DNA from: Neobacillus niacini
GTDB lineage: Bacteria; Bacillota; Bacilli; Bacillales; Cytobacillaceae
Length of the DNA stretch: 64,000 bases
Direction: 5' to 3'
NCBI RefSeq assembly: GCF_023715785.1
Contig: NZ_JAMBOX010000005.1
Coordinates: 1 to 64,000 of the forward strand
Part shown: one piece after another, positions 56,427 to 64,000 of the stretch
Layout of the letters: the number at the start of each line of letters is the position of its first letter
Numbering within the stretch: position 1 is the first letter of the stretch
The notes under the pieces: model-generated
The model's database searches: none
What the model saw: the letters and a program-made list of their open reading frames with translations, nothing else
What the model was told of the DNA's origin: nothing
Program-made: the position numbers and the translations under genes

Positions 56427-57440
56427 GTGGAACGCGAAACATCCCATTATGTAAGGCTTACAGCCCCAGAAATCGCAAATATCTGGACACAATATCAAAA
56501 TGACACGATGGCCATTTGCGTGTATACCTATATGCTTGAAATTGTTCAAGACGATTCGATTCGCCCCATTTTAGAATACGCTTTATCCTTGGCAAATGGA
56601 CATATTCCGGTGATTAAGGAATATTTTACAGCAGAAAAGTTTCCGATTCCTCATGGATTTACCGAGGATGATGTGAATTCACAGGCACCTCGTTTATTTT
56701 CTGACGAGTTCTGCTTAAGCTATACCTACATCATGAGTGTTCACGGTTTAGCTGGGTATGCAGCTGCACTGACCACGAATATGCGTCGTGATATACGGGA
56801 TTATTATGTACAATGTCAAAATGAAACGATGGAACTGTTTAATCGTTCCCTGGATTTACTTTTGGAAAAAGGAATTGTATCTAGAGCACCAATCATTAAT
56901 CCTCCTAATGATTATGAGTTTGTGGCGACAAATAGTTTCATGCATGGACTTTTCGGGGGACAAAGGACACTGAATTGCATTGAGATTAGCAATATTTTTT
57001 GGGATTTGAAAAAAGCACAGTTGGACAAATCATTGTGTATCGCGTTTGCCCAGGTTGCCCAATTACAAGAGTTGAAGGATTTTATCTGGCGTGGAGTTAA
57101 AATAGCCGGCAAGCATGTGGAGATTCTTGAAACATTATTGTCTCAGGACCATCTTCCATCCCCAAAATCTGAAGACGCCGAAATTACAAATTCCACTATA
57201 TCGCCGTTTTCTGACCGCCTCCTGATGTACCATATCGTGATTATCGGTTCTACTCAAGCAGGACTTTATGGCACAGCGATTGCAACTTGTCAACGTTATG
57301 ATTTAGGTGCACATTTTATCAGACTAATGATGGAGCTTGCAGAGTTTTTGAAAGATGGGTTTAAGCTGATGATTAAACATAAATGGGCTGAACAAATGCC
57401 TCTCGCAGATGATAGGGAGAAACTTTCAGGCCAGAGATAG
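56427..57440 (+). CDS. DUF3231-family protein (two-domain form)
   Basis: 337 residues with two copies of the DUF3231 helical domain (about 10-165 and 180-335); each has a hydrophobic helix like FCLSYTYIMSVHGLAGYAAA and a short Cys or Gln motif (DYYVQCQNE, IATCQRYDLG). The one-domain relative lies at 38.9 kb. ATG 56418 is 1 nt from GAAGGGA, GTG 56427 is about 9 nt away, so I use the GTG; the difference is 3 residues. The role is unknown. Confidence 0.8.
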   Translation: MERETSHYVRLTAPEIANIWTQYQNDTMAICVYTYMLEIVQDDSIRPILEYALSLANGHIPVIKEYFTAEKFPIPHGFTEDDVNSQAPRLFSDEFCLSYTYIMSVHGLAGYAAALTTNMRRDIRDYYVQCQNETMELFNRSLDLLLEKGIVSRAPIINPPNDYEFVATNSFMHGLFGGQRTLNCIEISNIFWDLKKAQLDKSLCIAFAQVAQLQELKDFIWRGVKIAGKHVEILETLLSQDHLPSPKSEDAEITNSTISPFSDRLLMYHIVIIGSTQAGLYGTAIATCQRYDLGAHFIRLMMELAEFLKDGFKLMIKHKWAEQMPLADDREKLSGQR

Positions 57441-57487
57441 AGATTCTCAGTATTGTCTTAAAAAATTTGTTCGCTTCTAGGTTAATC

Positions 57488-57524
57488 TACAAAGGAGCCA
57501 CTGTCTTTGACTCAGGCTCCTTCC
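57488..57524. terminator. hairpin between convergent genes
   Basis: AAGGAGCC (57492-57499) pairs with GGCTCCTT (57515-57522); T runs are weak on both sides. Confidence 0.5.
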
Positions 57525-57543
57525 CAGGGTTGGGCTGTATACT

Positions 57544-58458
57544 TTATCCCTTATATGCTTTTCGTAATTCAGCAAGATCAAATTTCTTCATTTTAAGAAA
57601 TGCTTTTGTTACACGGTCCATTTGCTCAGGTGTACCTTTTCTCATCATCTCATCCATTTCACGGGGCACAATCTGCCAGGACACACCAAACTGATCTTTC
57701 AGCCAACCACACTGCTCTGCTTCTGGAACTGCAGAGAGCTTGCCCCAGTAGTCATCAATCTCCTCTTGGTTATTGCAGTAAACCATGAAAGAGATAGCCT
57801 CGTTAAAACCGAAATTATGCTTATGGGCGCTGTCCATGGCCGTAAACCAATGATTTTCTAAGCTAAAATCAGCGAACATAATTGTTCCTTCTTTGTCAGG
57901 TTCCATTCCTTTAGGGTAGCGAAACAGAAGTCCCTGCTTTGCGTTCTTAAATACCGACAAGTAAAAATCAATCGCCTCTTCCGCTTTACCGCATTGATCA
58001 CCGACAAACAAAAGAGATGGAATGATTGCCGGGCGCTCTTCCCCTTCAGGATTGGTTAGGATTAGCTGCCAGGACAAACCAAACTTGTCCTGAATCCAGC
58101 CATACCTTTCACTGAACGGATACTTATCAAGCGGCATTAACACTGTTCCGCCTTCGGACAATTTGTTCCAAACCTCATCTATCATTTCGCTTGCGGCTTT
58201 TTCTCGTGACGGGTCAAAATTAACCATGAACGAGATTGACGGATTGATCTTGAAAAAAGGTCCTCCGCTGATTGCCGTGAACTTCTGCCCCCAAAGCTCA
58301 AAAGAGACGATATCAGAGTCACCCGAGGGTGTGTCGTGAATGGTTGTTACATTTGTAATTTTCGAATCTGGGAATATGGCAGTGTAAAACTCGGCGGCTT
58401 CGTTTGCCTCTTTGTCATACCATAAATGCGGAACGATTATTTGATTTGTATCGAACAT
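57544..58458 (-). CDS. VOC-superfamily (PhnB-like) double-domain protein
   Basis: 304 residues made of two similar glyoxalase/VOC modules (about 1-135 and 145-300): [20 protein letters not shown] and [20 protein letters not shown] start them, and [12 protein letters not shown] / [10 protein letters not shown] follow. PhnB/3-demethylubiquinone methyltransferase-like fold; function unknown. AAGGAGG lies upstream. The RidA gene ends 19 bp upstream, so the two are one unit. Confidence 0.82.
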   Translation of the reverse strand: MFDTNQIIVPHLWYDKEANEAAEFYTAIFPDSKITNVTTIHDTPSGDSDIVSFELWGQKFTAISGGPFFKINPSISFMVNFDPSREKAASEMIDEVWNKLSEGGTVLMPLDKYPFSERYGWIQDKFGLSWQLILTNPEGEERPAIIPSLLFVGDQCGKAEEAIDFYLSVFKNAKQGLLFRYPKGMEPDKEGTIMFADFSLENHWFTAMDSAHKHNFGFNEAISFMVYCNNQEEIDDYWGKLSAVPEAEQCGWLKDQFGVSWQIVPREMDEMMRKGTPEQMDRVTKAFLKMKKFDLAELRKAYKG

Positions 58459-58477
58459 CGTTATTCCTCCTTGAATT

Positions 58478-58855
58478 TTATCTTCTAGCTATCATCTCGA
58501 TTTCGACCTGTGCACCAAGAGGCAGGGATGACACACCTATCGTTGTACGAGCGGGATATGGCTCAGAAAATTGTTTAGCATAAACTTCGTTCATTGCTGT
58601 AAAATTATTCATATCAGTTAAGAATACATTTACTTTTTCAACATGATCAGGAGTTAAACCTGCTGCTTCCAATACATTGAAAAGATTCTTAAAACATTGA
58701 TTTGTCTGTTCTACAATATCACCATCTACAAGCTTTCCAGTCTGTGAGTCTACTGGGGTTTGCCCAGATAAAAATATTAAATCTCCTGCTTCAATTGCAT
58801 GTGAGTAAGGACCAACAGCAACAGCTCCAGATGCACTAAAAGCTTTTCTAGACAT
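58478..58855 (-). CDS. RidA-family enamine/imine deaminase
   Basis: Hydrolyses reactive 2-aminoacrylate-type intermediates. 125 residues, the normal length, with [30 protein letters not shown] and the catalytic Arg-containing [20 protein letters not shown]. Likely trimeric and cytoplasmic. AAGGAGGAG precedes the ATG. Cotranscribed with the VOC gene. Confidence 0.9.
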   Translation of the reverse strand: MSRKAFSASGAVAVGPYSHAIEAGDLIFLSGQTPVDSQTGKLVDGDIVEQTNQCFKNLFNVLEAAGLTPDHVEKVNVFLTDMNNFTAMNEVYAKQFSEPYPARTTIGVSSLPLGAQVEIEMIARR

Positions 58856-58950
58856 ATAAAACTCCTCCTTTAGTATAAAAATAGGTATTTGTTTTTATAC
58901 TTGCTATTTCCAATGCTGGTACTCCACAAGAGAACGGCTTGGTCTTAGGC

Positions 58951-60048
58951 TTAGGCCCCTTCGGTATTCGCCGCTTTTCTTGCTCTTAAGAATCGGACTG
59001 TATTTAAAACGATTACTTTAGAAACAGCATAGGTCGGAACGGCCAAGACCATTCCAAGTACGCCTGCTAGATTGCCTGCCGCCAACAGGATCATAATGAT
59101 GGTTGCCGCATGTATATCCAATGACTTCCCTAAAATCATAGGTGACAGCAGGTTCCCTTCAATTTGTTGAGCGACCAGGATGACAACGATAACTAACAAA
59201 GCTTTCGTCGGTGAGTCAAATAGACCGACAATCACAGCCGGTGCACCGCCAATGATTGGCCCTACATACGGGATAATATTGGTGAAGGCGACAATGAGCG
59301 CCAAGATTAATGCATAAGGTAAATCAATAATTAAATAGCCAATAAAGGACAAGGTTCCGACTGCCAGGGCAACCATCACCTGGCCCTGGATGTAAGACGA
59401 TAATGTCTCTCCTGTTTCCTTCAAAATTTTCATGCCCTCATCTCTGTAACTTGCAGGAAAAAACTTTGAAACGGCCTGCGGAAATTTATGCCCATCCTTG
59501 AACATATAGAACAATAAGAATGGCACGGTGACAAGAATGATCGCTAGATTGGTGACCACACCAAAAATCCCCATAATCCCGTTTGTCAAAGTGGTTGGAA
59601 GTGTGTTGGCATACTCCATTAATCGTTGTTGCACATTGTCGAAAATCTCAGCTTGTTCGTCCCTAAAGTTTTTAAACTCCGATGACTTAACCGTTTCATT
59701 AAAGAATTCAATCGTCTTATGAGCAAACACTGGTAGATTTTCTGCCAAATCAGCTGCCTGTTTTGAAACAGTCGGAACGAGACTGCTGATTGCTAGGACA
59801 AGAAGGCCAGCAAAGCCAATATAAATGACTAGTATTGCCGCAATCCTTGGAAGTTTTTTGCGTTCAAGAAATTTGACCAACGGGTTTAACAGGAAAAAGA
59901 GGAATCCGGTTATCAGGATTGGAAAGAAGATCGTTGAGAAAAAGATTCCGATTGGCTTGAACAAAAATGTAATTTTTGATGAGACGAAAATAATCGTTAA
60001 AATAAGTAAAATTTGAATCAACCAAAATTGTGTTTTCGATTTTAACAC
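58951..60048 (-). CDS. AI-2E/UPF0118-family permease
   Basis: 365 residues, about eight helices, with the family's FPILITGFLFFLLNPLVKFL region, a long soluble coiled stretch (about 90-140), SYIQGQVMVAL and FTNIIPYVGPIIGG. Members export AI-2 in E. coli (TqsA) or act as Na+/H+ antiporters in Bacillus; the role here is open. GTG at 60048 is 7 nt after AAAGAGGT; the ATG 24 bp earlier has no site. Confidence 0.85.
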   Translation of the reverse strand: MLKSKTQFWLIQILLILTIIFVSSKITFLFKPIGIFFSTIFFPILITGFLFFLLNPLVKFLERKKLPRIAAILVIYIGFAGLLVLAISSLVPTVSKQAADLAENLPVFAHKTIEFFNETVKSSEFKNFRDEQAEIFDNVQQRLMEYANTLPTTLTNGIMGIFGVVTNLAIILVTVPFLLFYMFKDGHKFPQAVSKFFPASYRDEGMKILKETGETLSSYIQGQVMVALAVGTLSFIGYLIIDLPYALILALIVAFTNIIPYVGPIIGGAPAVIVGLFDSPTKALLVIVVILVAQQIEGNLLSPMILGKSLDIHAATIIMILLAAGNLAGVLGMVLAVPTYAVSKVIVLNTVRFLRARKAANTEGA

Positions 60049-60144
60049 GGTATGTACCTCTTTGCTTAGCATATTTTGCTAAAAGTATATCAAAGTCATT
60101 GGATAATATACAGTATTTTCTGTTAGGGGATTGGACCTCAAATA

Positions 60145-60174
60145 TAAAAAGCTGTTCAATGTGAATGAACAGCT
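60145..60174 (-). terminator. terminator of the L,D-transpeptidase gene
   Basis: AGCTGTTCA (60150-60158) pairs with TGAACAGCT (60166-60174); TTTTTATATTT follows on the minus strand. Confidence 0.85.
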
Positions 60175-60197
60175 GAAGGTCGACATAAACAACTTTT

Positions 60198-60965
60198 CTA
60201 AATTCCTAATGCTTTTTTCGTTGCTGGTCCGTAAACCCCGTCTACGGCCAGTTTACGATCCTTTTGAAATTTCCGTAGTGCATTTTCTGTATTTACGCCA
60301 AAAATCCCATCCGTCCCCCGGGTATCATAACCAAGAGATGTCAGCTTACTTTGCAGTTCCTTAACCGCAGGACCGCGGCTTCCTCGCTTTAGGATTTCCC
60401 CTTTGGTATTACCGGAAACTGGGACACTATCATCCCCTGTTACTCTAAAACCATTGGCTGCAGCGATGGCATTAAATGATTTCGACGAGGACGTAATAAT
60501 AACAGGGGTATTAATTGGTACCTGGTCAAACAGCCACTCTACCTCCTCATCATACATCCGAACACAGCCGCTGCTTACATACCCGCCAATTGAACTTGGG
60601 TTGTTGTTTCCATGAATCCCATAAGTGGTCCCCCATGTTCCACGGGCGTTGAGGCCCAGCCACCTATTTCCAAGCGGATTTCGTGGGTCTCCTCCAGGTA
60701 TTTTCCCTTTGTAATAGGGTCGATTGACAATTTTGTTAACAATTTTAAACTTACCTTCAGGAGTCAACGATTTGCTCCTTCCGGTACCTACTTTAAATTT
60801 TTTTATCAACTGACCATTGTCATAGTAGGCAAGCAAGTTGTTGGCCTTATTAATAATAATTAATTTGCCGCCGGTAGCCGCAGCAGACCCAGCCGGCACA
60901 TTGACTATAAAACTAGCCACTAACAGAAAAGCTAACACGAAAAAAGTTAACCATCTTCTTGGCAT
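60198..60965 (-). CDS. L,D-transpeptidase with peptidoglycan-binding domain
   Basis: 255 residues: a signal peptide (MPRRWLTFFVLAFLLVASFI ... SAAA), a YkuD catalytic domain (about 33-165) with HGNNNPSSIGGYVSSGCVRM holding the catalytic His and Cys, and a C-terminal PG_binding_1 domain (about 193-253: GPAVKELQSKLTSLGYDTRG). It would form 3-3 cross-links or modify spore/cell peptidoglycan outside the membrane. GGGGGG precedes the ATG. Single gene. Confidence 0.92.
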   Translation of the reverse strand: MPRRWLTFFVLAFLLVASFIVNVPAGSAAATGGKLIIINKANNLLAYYDNGQLIKKFKVGTGRSKSLTPEGKFKIVNKIVNRPYYKGKIPGGDPRNPLGNRWLGLNARGTWGTTYGIHGNNNPSSIGGYVSSGCVRMYDEEVEWLFDQVPINTPVIITSSSKSFNAIAAANGFRVTGDDSVPVSGNTKGEILKRGSRGPAVKELQSKLTSLGYDTRGTDGIFGVNTENALRKFQKDRKLAVDGVYGPATKKALGI

Positions 60966-61057
60966 GTATATATCCCCCCTTACGACTTTTCAATAACAAT
61001 CTATACATCTTATGTCGCAGGAGAATGTTCGCACTACCTTTTTCCTAAAAAGTTTAC

Positions 61058-61091
61058 AAGAAAAATGGCTCAGTTCACATACTGAGCCATT
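61058..61091 (-). terminator. terminator of the TOMM operon
   Basis: AATGGCTCAG (61064-61073) pairs with CTGAGCCATT (61082-61091); TTTTCTTG follows on the minus strand, after sagB. Confidence 0.8.
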
Positions 61092-61153
61092 CCTTGGTCA
61101 TAAAATAGCCAATTCCATTATTACTTCCAGTTATGAATAAAGTTTTCATCATC

Positions 61154-62734
61154 CTAGCTATTCAAACTTCCTTTTAACCAGGCACGAGGACGATATGGAC
61201 CCATAGGGATTTGGATGAGGCTCGTTAAATTTTTCGAATCAAATCTGTAAAGTTCATCACATTGCTTCACATCAAAACCTAATAGCGGGTGTCCCCCCAT
61301 TCCCAAGGCACACGATATCAAAAGCAGCCGTTGCACCAGGATACCCGCTTCCATCTGTTGAATTCGGTATCCTCGATATCCCAGTTCCTCTTTAAGGTGA
61401 TCCTTGCTTCCAACAACATGCAGGCAGATCGGCACTTGAAATAAATTTACATTAGGCATAGTTAGTCCGTTTTGCAAATTCTGTCGGAAATCCCCATTAG
61501 TTATTCTTCGGAGTCCATGGGTGTTTTTGTCATAGGCGTAAGCGCCATTCGGAACAGCCTCCACGTTATAAAAAAATCCGTTCAATGATAAACTCGTCTC
61601 AGGATCCTCCTGTGTATCGTTAAGGTCATTATGATACGAAAAAGATAATGTCTCCTTTAACAAAGTGGAAATGGTTTCTTGACTGACTTTCCCCATTATA
61701 AAATCAATATCAGGAGAATGTCTCTCTCTGCAAACAGATGGAAGATCGTACGAAAAGGATTCCGTATAGGGCAACATAATGAACTCCGTACCAAAGGGCT
61801 TTTCAGCACGATCGTCTTTTTTTAGCTTCACAAATGACTGTGTAGAATCAAGCATGGATGCTTCATTCATCTCTTTAAGCAGCGGGTAATCAAGGATTCT
61901 CTTTGAGCGGCTATAGGTTTCCGTTTTTAGCAATGGCACTTCCTGAGTCAATTCAGCAGCAGAAACAGGTTCTTCACTCTTAAAATTGTCATCTGTTTGG
62001 ATAGATGGGTAAATGGATAATGGCATTACCGCATAAACACTTTCGTCATGTTCTGATAGTCCTAACAAATGATTAATAGAACGATCAAGAAATTGGTAAC
62101 ATACCCGGGAGGAAAAACCCATAACATCGGCCACTTCCAATGCTTGCCCAATGACTACACCGGCATCCAAGCCTTGAAGCCTGTAAGAAAAGTTATTATA
62201 TTTGTAGAAATTTTTCCAAAAAACCGTAGAGACAAAGATCGTGCAGAAACAATCAGAGACGTCGCAATTTCCGAGACTTCGAGACAAGTAGGAATCGTAA
62301 TTTCCTTCTCGCAGCAAGCTGAGGCGGTGATGGGCCACATCGTAATGGTAGATTCCAGTTGGTACGTCCTCCAGTTTTATATATACATATAATTCATTTG
62401 GATACAATGCCCCTCCAGAGGGAACAAATCTTCGAAATAACTGGGCGTAGCTTACTGCCGTTTTTTCCTCCATGTCCATGATGAAAGGGGATTGTGCATA
62501 TTGAGTTTGGCCATATACATACCATAAAAAATGACCAAGCTCCTCTAGTCTGGGGTCAGCCTGAGCTTCTCGCCTGCCGAGAGTCAATGGAACATCGCCG
62601 GTCAGTGCAATCGCCGGTAAACCACGGTACAGTTTGTAGGGAAGCGGCGCATCCTCCCAATCCACTTCCCAATCTGGCGGACTAAGTTTTTCCGTGTCAA
62701 AGTGAAGGTGGTGCAGAAATGTTTCCAGTTTCAA
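61154..62734 (-). CDS. SagB-type dehydrogenase, tandem two-domain form
   Basis: FMN-dependent azoline dehydrogenase of TOMM (thiazole/oxazole-modified microcin) synthesis: oxidises thiazolines/oxazolines made by the YcaO cyclodehydratase to thiazoles/oxazoles. 526 residues with two nitroreductase-like SagB modules. The first (about 80-265) has RRFVPSGGALYPNELYVYIK, GIYHYD and RLQGLDAGVVIGQALEVADV; the second (about 345-515) has NGFFYNVEAVPNGAYAYDKN, YRGYRIQQMEAGILVQRLLL and ALGMGGHPLLGFD. TTG start, 7 nt after AGGAGG, and 22 bp after the YcaO stop. Last gene before the terminator. Confidence 0.88.
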   Translation of the reverse strand: MKLETFLHHLHFDTEKLSPPDWEVDWEDAPLPYKLYRGLPAIALTGDVPLTLGRREAQADPRLEELGHFLWYVYGQTQYAQSPFIMDMEEKTAVSYAQLFRRFVPSGGALYPNELYVYIKLEDVPTGIYHYDVAHHRLSLLREGNYDSYLSRSLGNCDVSDCFCTIFVSTVFWKNFYKYNNFSYRLQGLDAGVVIGQALEVADVMGFSSRVCYQFLDRSINHLLGLSEHDESVYAVMPLSIYPSIQTDDNFKSEEPVSAAELTQEVPLLKTETYSRSKRILDYPLLKEMNEASMLDSTQSFVKLKKDDRAEKPFGTEFIMLPYTESFSYDLPSVCRERHSPDIDFIMGKVSQETISTLLKETLSFSYHNDLNDTQEDPETSLSLNGFFYNVEAVPNGAYAYDKNTHGLRRITNGDFRQNLQNGLTMPNVNLFQVPICLHVVGSKDHLKEELGYRGYRIQQMEAGILVQRLLLISCALGMGGHPLLGFDVKQCDELYRFDSKNLTSLIQIPMGPYRPRAWLKGSLNS

Positions 62735-62756
62735 AAATAAACCTCCTACTTTTCAT

Positions 62757-64000
62757 TTATGGGAACGGATGGGGATGTGGATTCAGCTGTTCATACGTTA
62801 ACGGCTGTTTGGCAAATCCAAGCTTCACTGGTACTTGGAGGACCCTTTCCAGCCCTTTGACTCGGGTAAGATGATGTCCGAATGTCATCGGCAGCATCCC
62901 AGGAATCAATACCTTTACACAATATAATCCGTTCCGCTTGGTTATTGGCGTCGTTTGATCCACGACAATGACCTCAAGGTCCAACTGGCGGAACCTCAGA
63001 AGAATTTCCTCAAGATCATCTTTCAAATCGGCATTTGCCGGAGGCTGTTTAAATTCCTCAGCAAACTTTCGCAATGGACGAGGATCATCCAATATAAAGT
63101 TCAGACGTTCCTCTGCTTCCCGCAAGCCATAGAGCAGTCCGTGGTCCTCCATATTACGGACCGCATAAGGGTTCGTTAGCATCTCTTCATATTTTTGCCG
63201 GTTTTCCTCCAGGATTTGGTCATGCCTAACCATCATTCCCGCCAGTTCGTATAGCGAGCTTTTTACAGCTCTAATAGGATCGGGACTAGCACCTCCCGCA
63301 CAAATAAGATTTACCCCCTCTAATCTTCGGTTTTTTGCCACTGCAAAAATGCTGGGTATCTCATGTTCCATCGTCGAATTGTACAAATAAACGTCATACC
63401 CAGACACCTCACGCAAGCGTTCGACCATCATATCTAGTTCTTTATCGTCAGCAGAACGAGGATCCAGGCGTGGAAGCGGCAGCCGGGCATACCAGGTTAA
63501 CAAGAAGGAATCCCGCTCGACGACCTCCATAATGCCATGAAAAATGGCTTCCTCCATGCTGCCTCCCAATGCACACCCGTTGGAGGTTTCATAGACAAAG
63601 CCCTCCCCATGGCCCAAACTGTAATAGGCAAGCAACTCCGGAACCAGGATCGGACGTTCTTGTAAAAACGAATAGCCCCACACCCAATTCATTGGGGTAT
63701 CAGGATGAAACGGTTTAAACGGAAAATGAGGCAATGCATAATGTTCTTGGTCATGTAAGCCTACCCTAGTGGGATTTAAGGCGATATGCTTTATATTTTT
63801 ATAACTCTCACGAATCTTCTTCTTTTTGCCTTGTGGCTCGATGCCGCAATGTCGCTCTAACCCCTCCAAAATGGCCGTTAGCTCACTCATCTCATAGGAA
63901 TTCGTACGCCCTGCTACTCCCTCATCAGCTCCAAACAACGGCATGTTAACCAAAACATCCGCAAATGGGAGTCTGAAATCCGCCATTTTTCCATTCATGA
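62757..64000 (-). CDS. YcaO-domain cyclodehydratase (SagD-like), 5' end outside the window
   Basis: ATP-dependent enzyme that cyclises Cys/Ser/Thr of a ribosomal precursor peptide into azolines. The visible 413 residues are the YcaO domain: GRTNSYEMSELTAILEGLER near the edge, SNGCALGGSMEEAIFHGIME, VVERDSFLLTWY and the C-terminal NPHPHPFP, the Pro-rich tail (PxPxP) important for activity of TOMM YcaO proteins. The frame is open to the edge; an ATG at 63998 has no visible site and the domain should begin earlier, so the protein is incomplete. Firmicute relatives can carry an extra N-terminal leader-binding part. The precursor and other genes must lie beyond 64000. Confidence 0.9.
   Translation of the reverse strand, partial: MNGKMADFRLPFADVLVNMPLFGADEGVAGRTNSYEMSELTAILEGLERHCGIEPQGKKKKIRESYKNIKHIALNPTRVGLHDQEHYALPHFPFKPFHPDTPMNWVWGYSFLQERPILVPELLAYYSLGHGEGFVYETSNGCALGGSMEEAIFHGIMEVVERDSFLLTWYARLPLPRLDPRSADDKELDMMVERLREVSGYDVYLYNSTMEHEIPSIFAVAKNRRLEGVNLICAGGASPDPIRAVKSSLYELAGMMVRHDQILEENRQKYEEMLTNPYAVRNMEDHGLLYGLREAEERLNFILDDPRPLRKFAEEFKQPPANADLKDDLEEILLRFRQLDLEVIVVDQTTPITKRNGLYCVKVLIPGMLPMTFGHHLTRVKGLERVLQVPVKLGFAKQPLTYEQLNPHPHPFP

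Overview
The window looks like a chromosomal segment of an endospore-forming Bacillaceae bacterium, probably of the Bacillus/Neobacillus type. The support is the spore and Bacillus-specific gene content: a GerA-type germinant receptor operon, splAB, a YhcN/YlaJ lipoprotein, a sulfolactate operon, yqhV, lutABC and DUF3231/DUF2935 proteins. Purine-rich AGGAGG ribosome binding sites, frequent TTG starts and short T-tailed hairpin terminators fit the same group. I found no rRNA, tRNA, CRISPR array, transposase or phage gene.

Layout. 1-6.8 kb: single-domain response regulator, Fe-S protein, a 52-bp tandem array, aspA, CBS protein, YitT-type membrane protein, YvgN-type reductase. 6.9-11.6 kb (minus): assimilatory sulfate operon yezD-cysH-cysP-sat-cysC-sirB. 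11.7-19 kb: cation exporter, UbiB-like kinase, MBL hydrolase, htpG with a CIRCE element, PAS histidine kinase. 19.3-26.5 kb: a second sulfate-activation set fused into a sulfolactate operon (comA, histidine phosphatase, cysH, sat, cysC), flanked by a YitE-like protein, an MFS transporter and a TauE/SafE transporter. 26.5-31.3 kb: ger operon in the order A-C-D-B, then yqhV. 31.3-39.4 kb: ArsB-type pump, Sm-like repeat protein, MFS pump, lutABC, DUF3231 protein. 39.5-53.5 kb: a decayed stretch with four broken genes and one truncated gene, a second 52-bp array, and intact GH1, splA-splB-uvsE, ROK kinase, nitronate monooxygenase and GH27 genes. 53.6-61 kb: sporulation lipoprotein, M1 peptidase, DUF3231, VOC, RidA, AI-2E family permease, L,D-transpeptidase. 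61.1-64 kb (minus): the 3' end of a thiazole/oxazole-modified microcin (TOMM) operon, a YcaO cyclodehydratase running off the edge and a tandem SagB-type dehydrogenase.

How the genes work together. The two sulfur operons share sulfate activation and reduction to sulfite. The first has a sulfate permease and a siroheme chelatase, which suits sulfide and cysteine synthesis. The second has phosphosulfolactate synthase, which joins sulfite to phosphoenolpyruvate and would make 3-sulfolactate, a known Bacillus spore solute. In it the usual ComB phosphatase position holds a histidine-phosphatase-family protein. splA-splB-uvsE forms a spore DNA-repair operon. The ger operon would encode a complete nutrient receptor with the small D subunit.

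Most notable: the probable ComB replacement; the TOMM operon at the right edge, whose precursor peptide lies outside the window; two 52-bp hairpin arrays that look related in inverted orientation, one sitting between aspA and its terminator; CIRCE in front of htpG; and two genes of the cysH operon (yezD, cysP) without a standard start codon where one is expected. All starts, family names and functions come from reading the sequence and from memory of the families; no database search was run.
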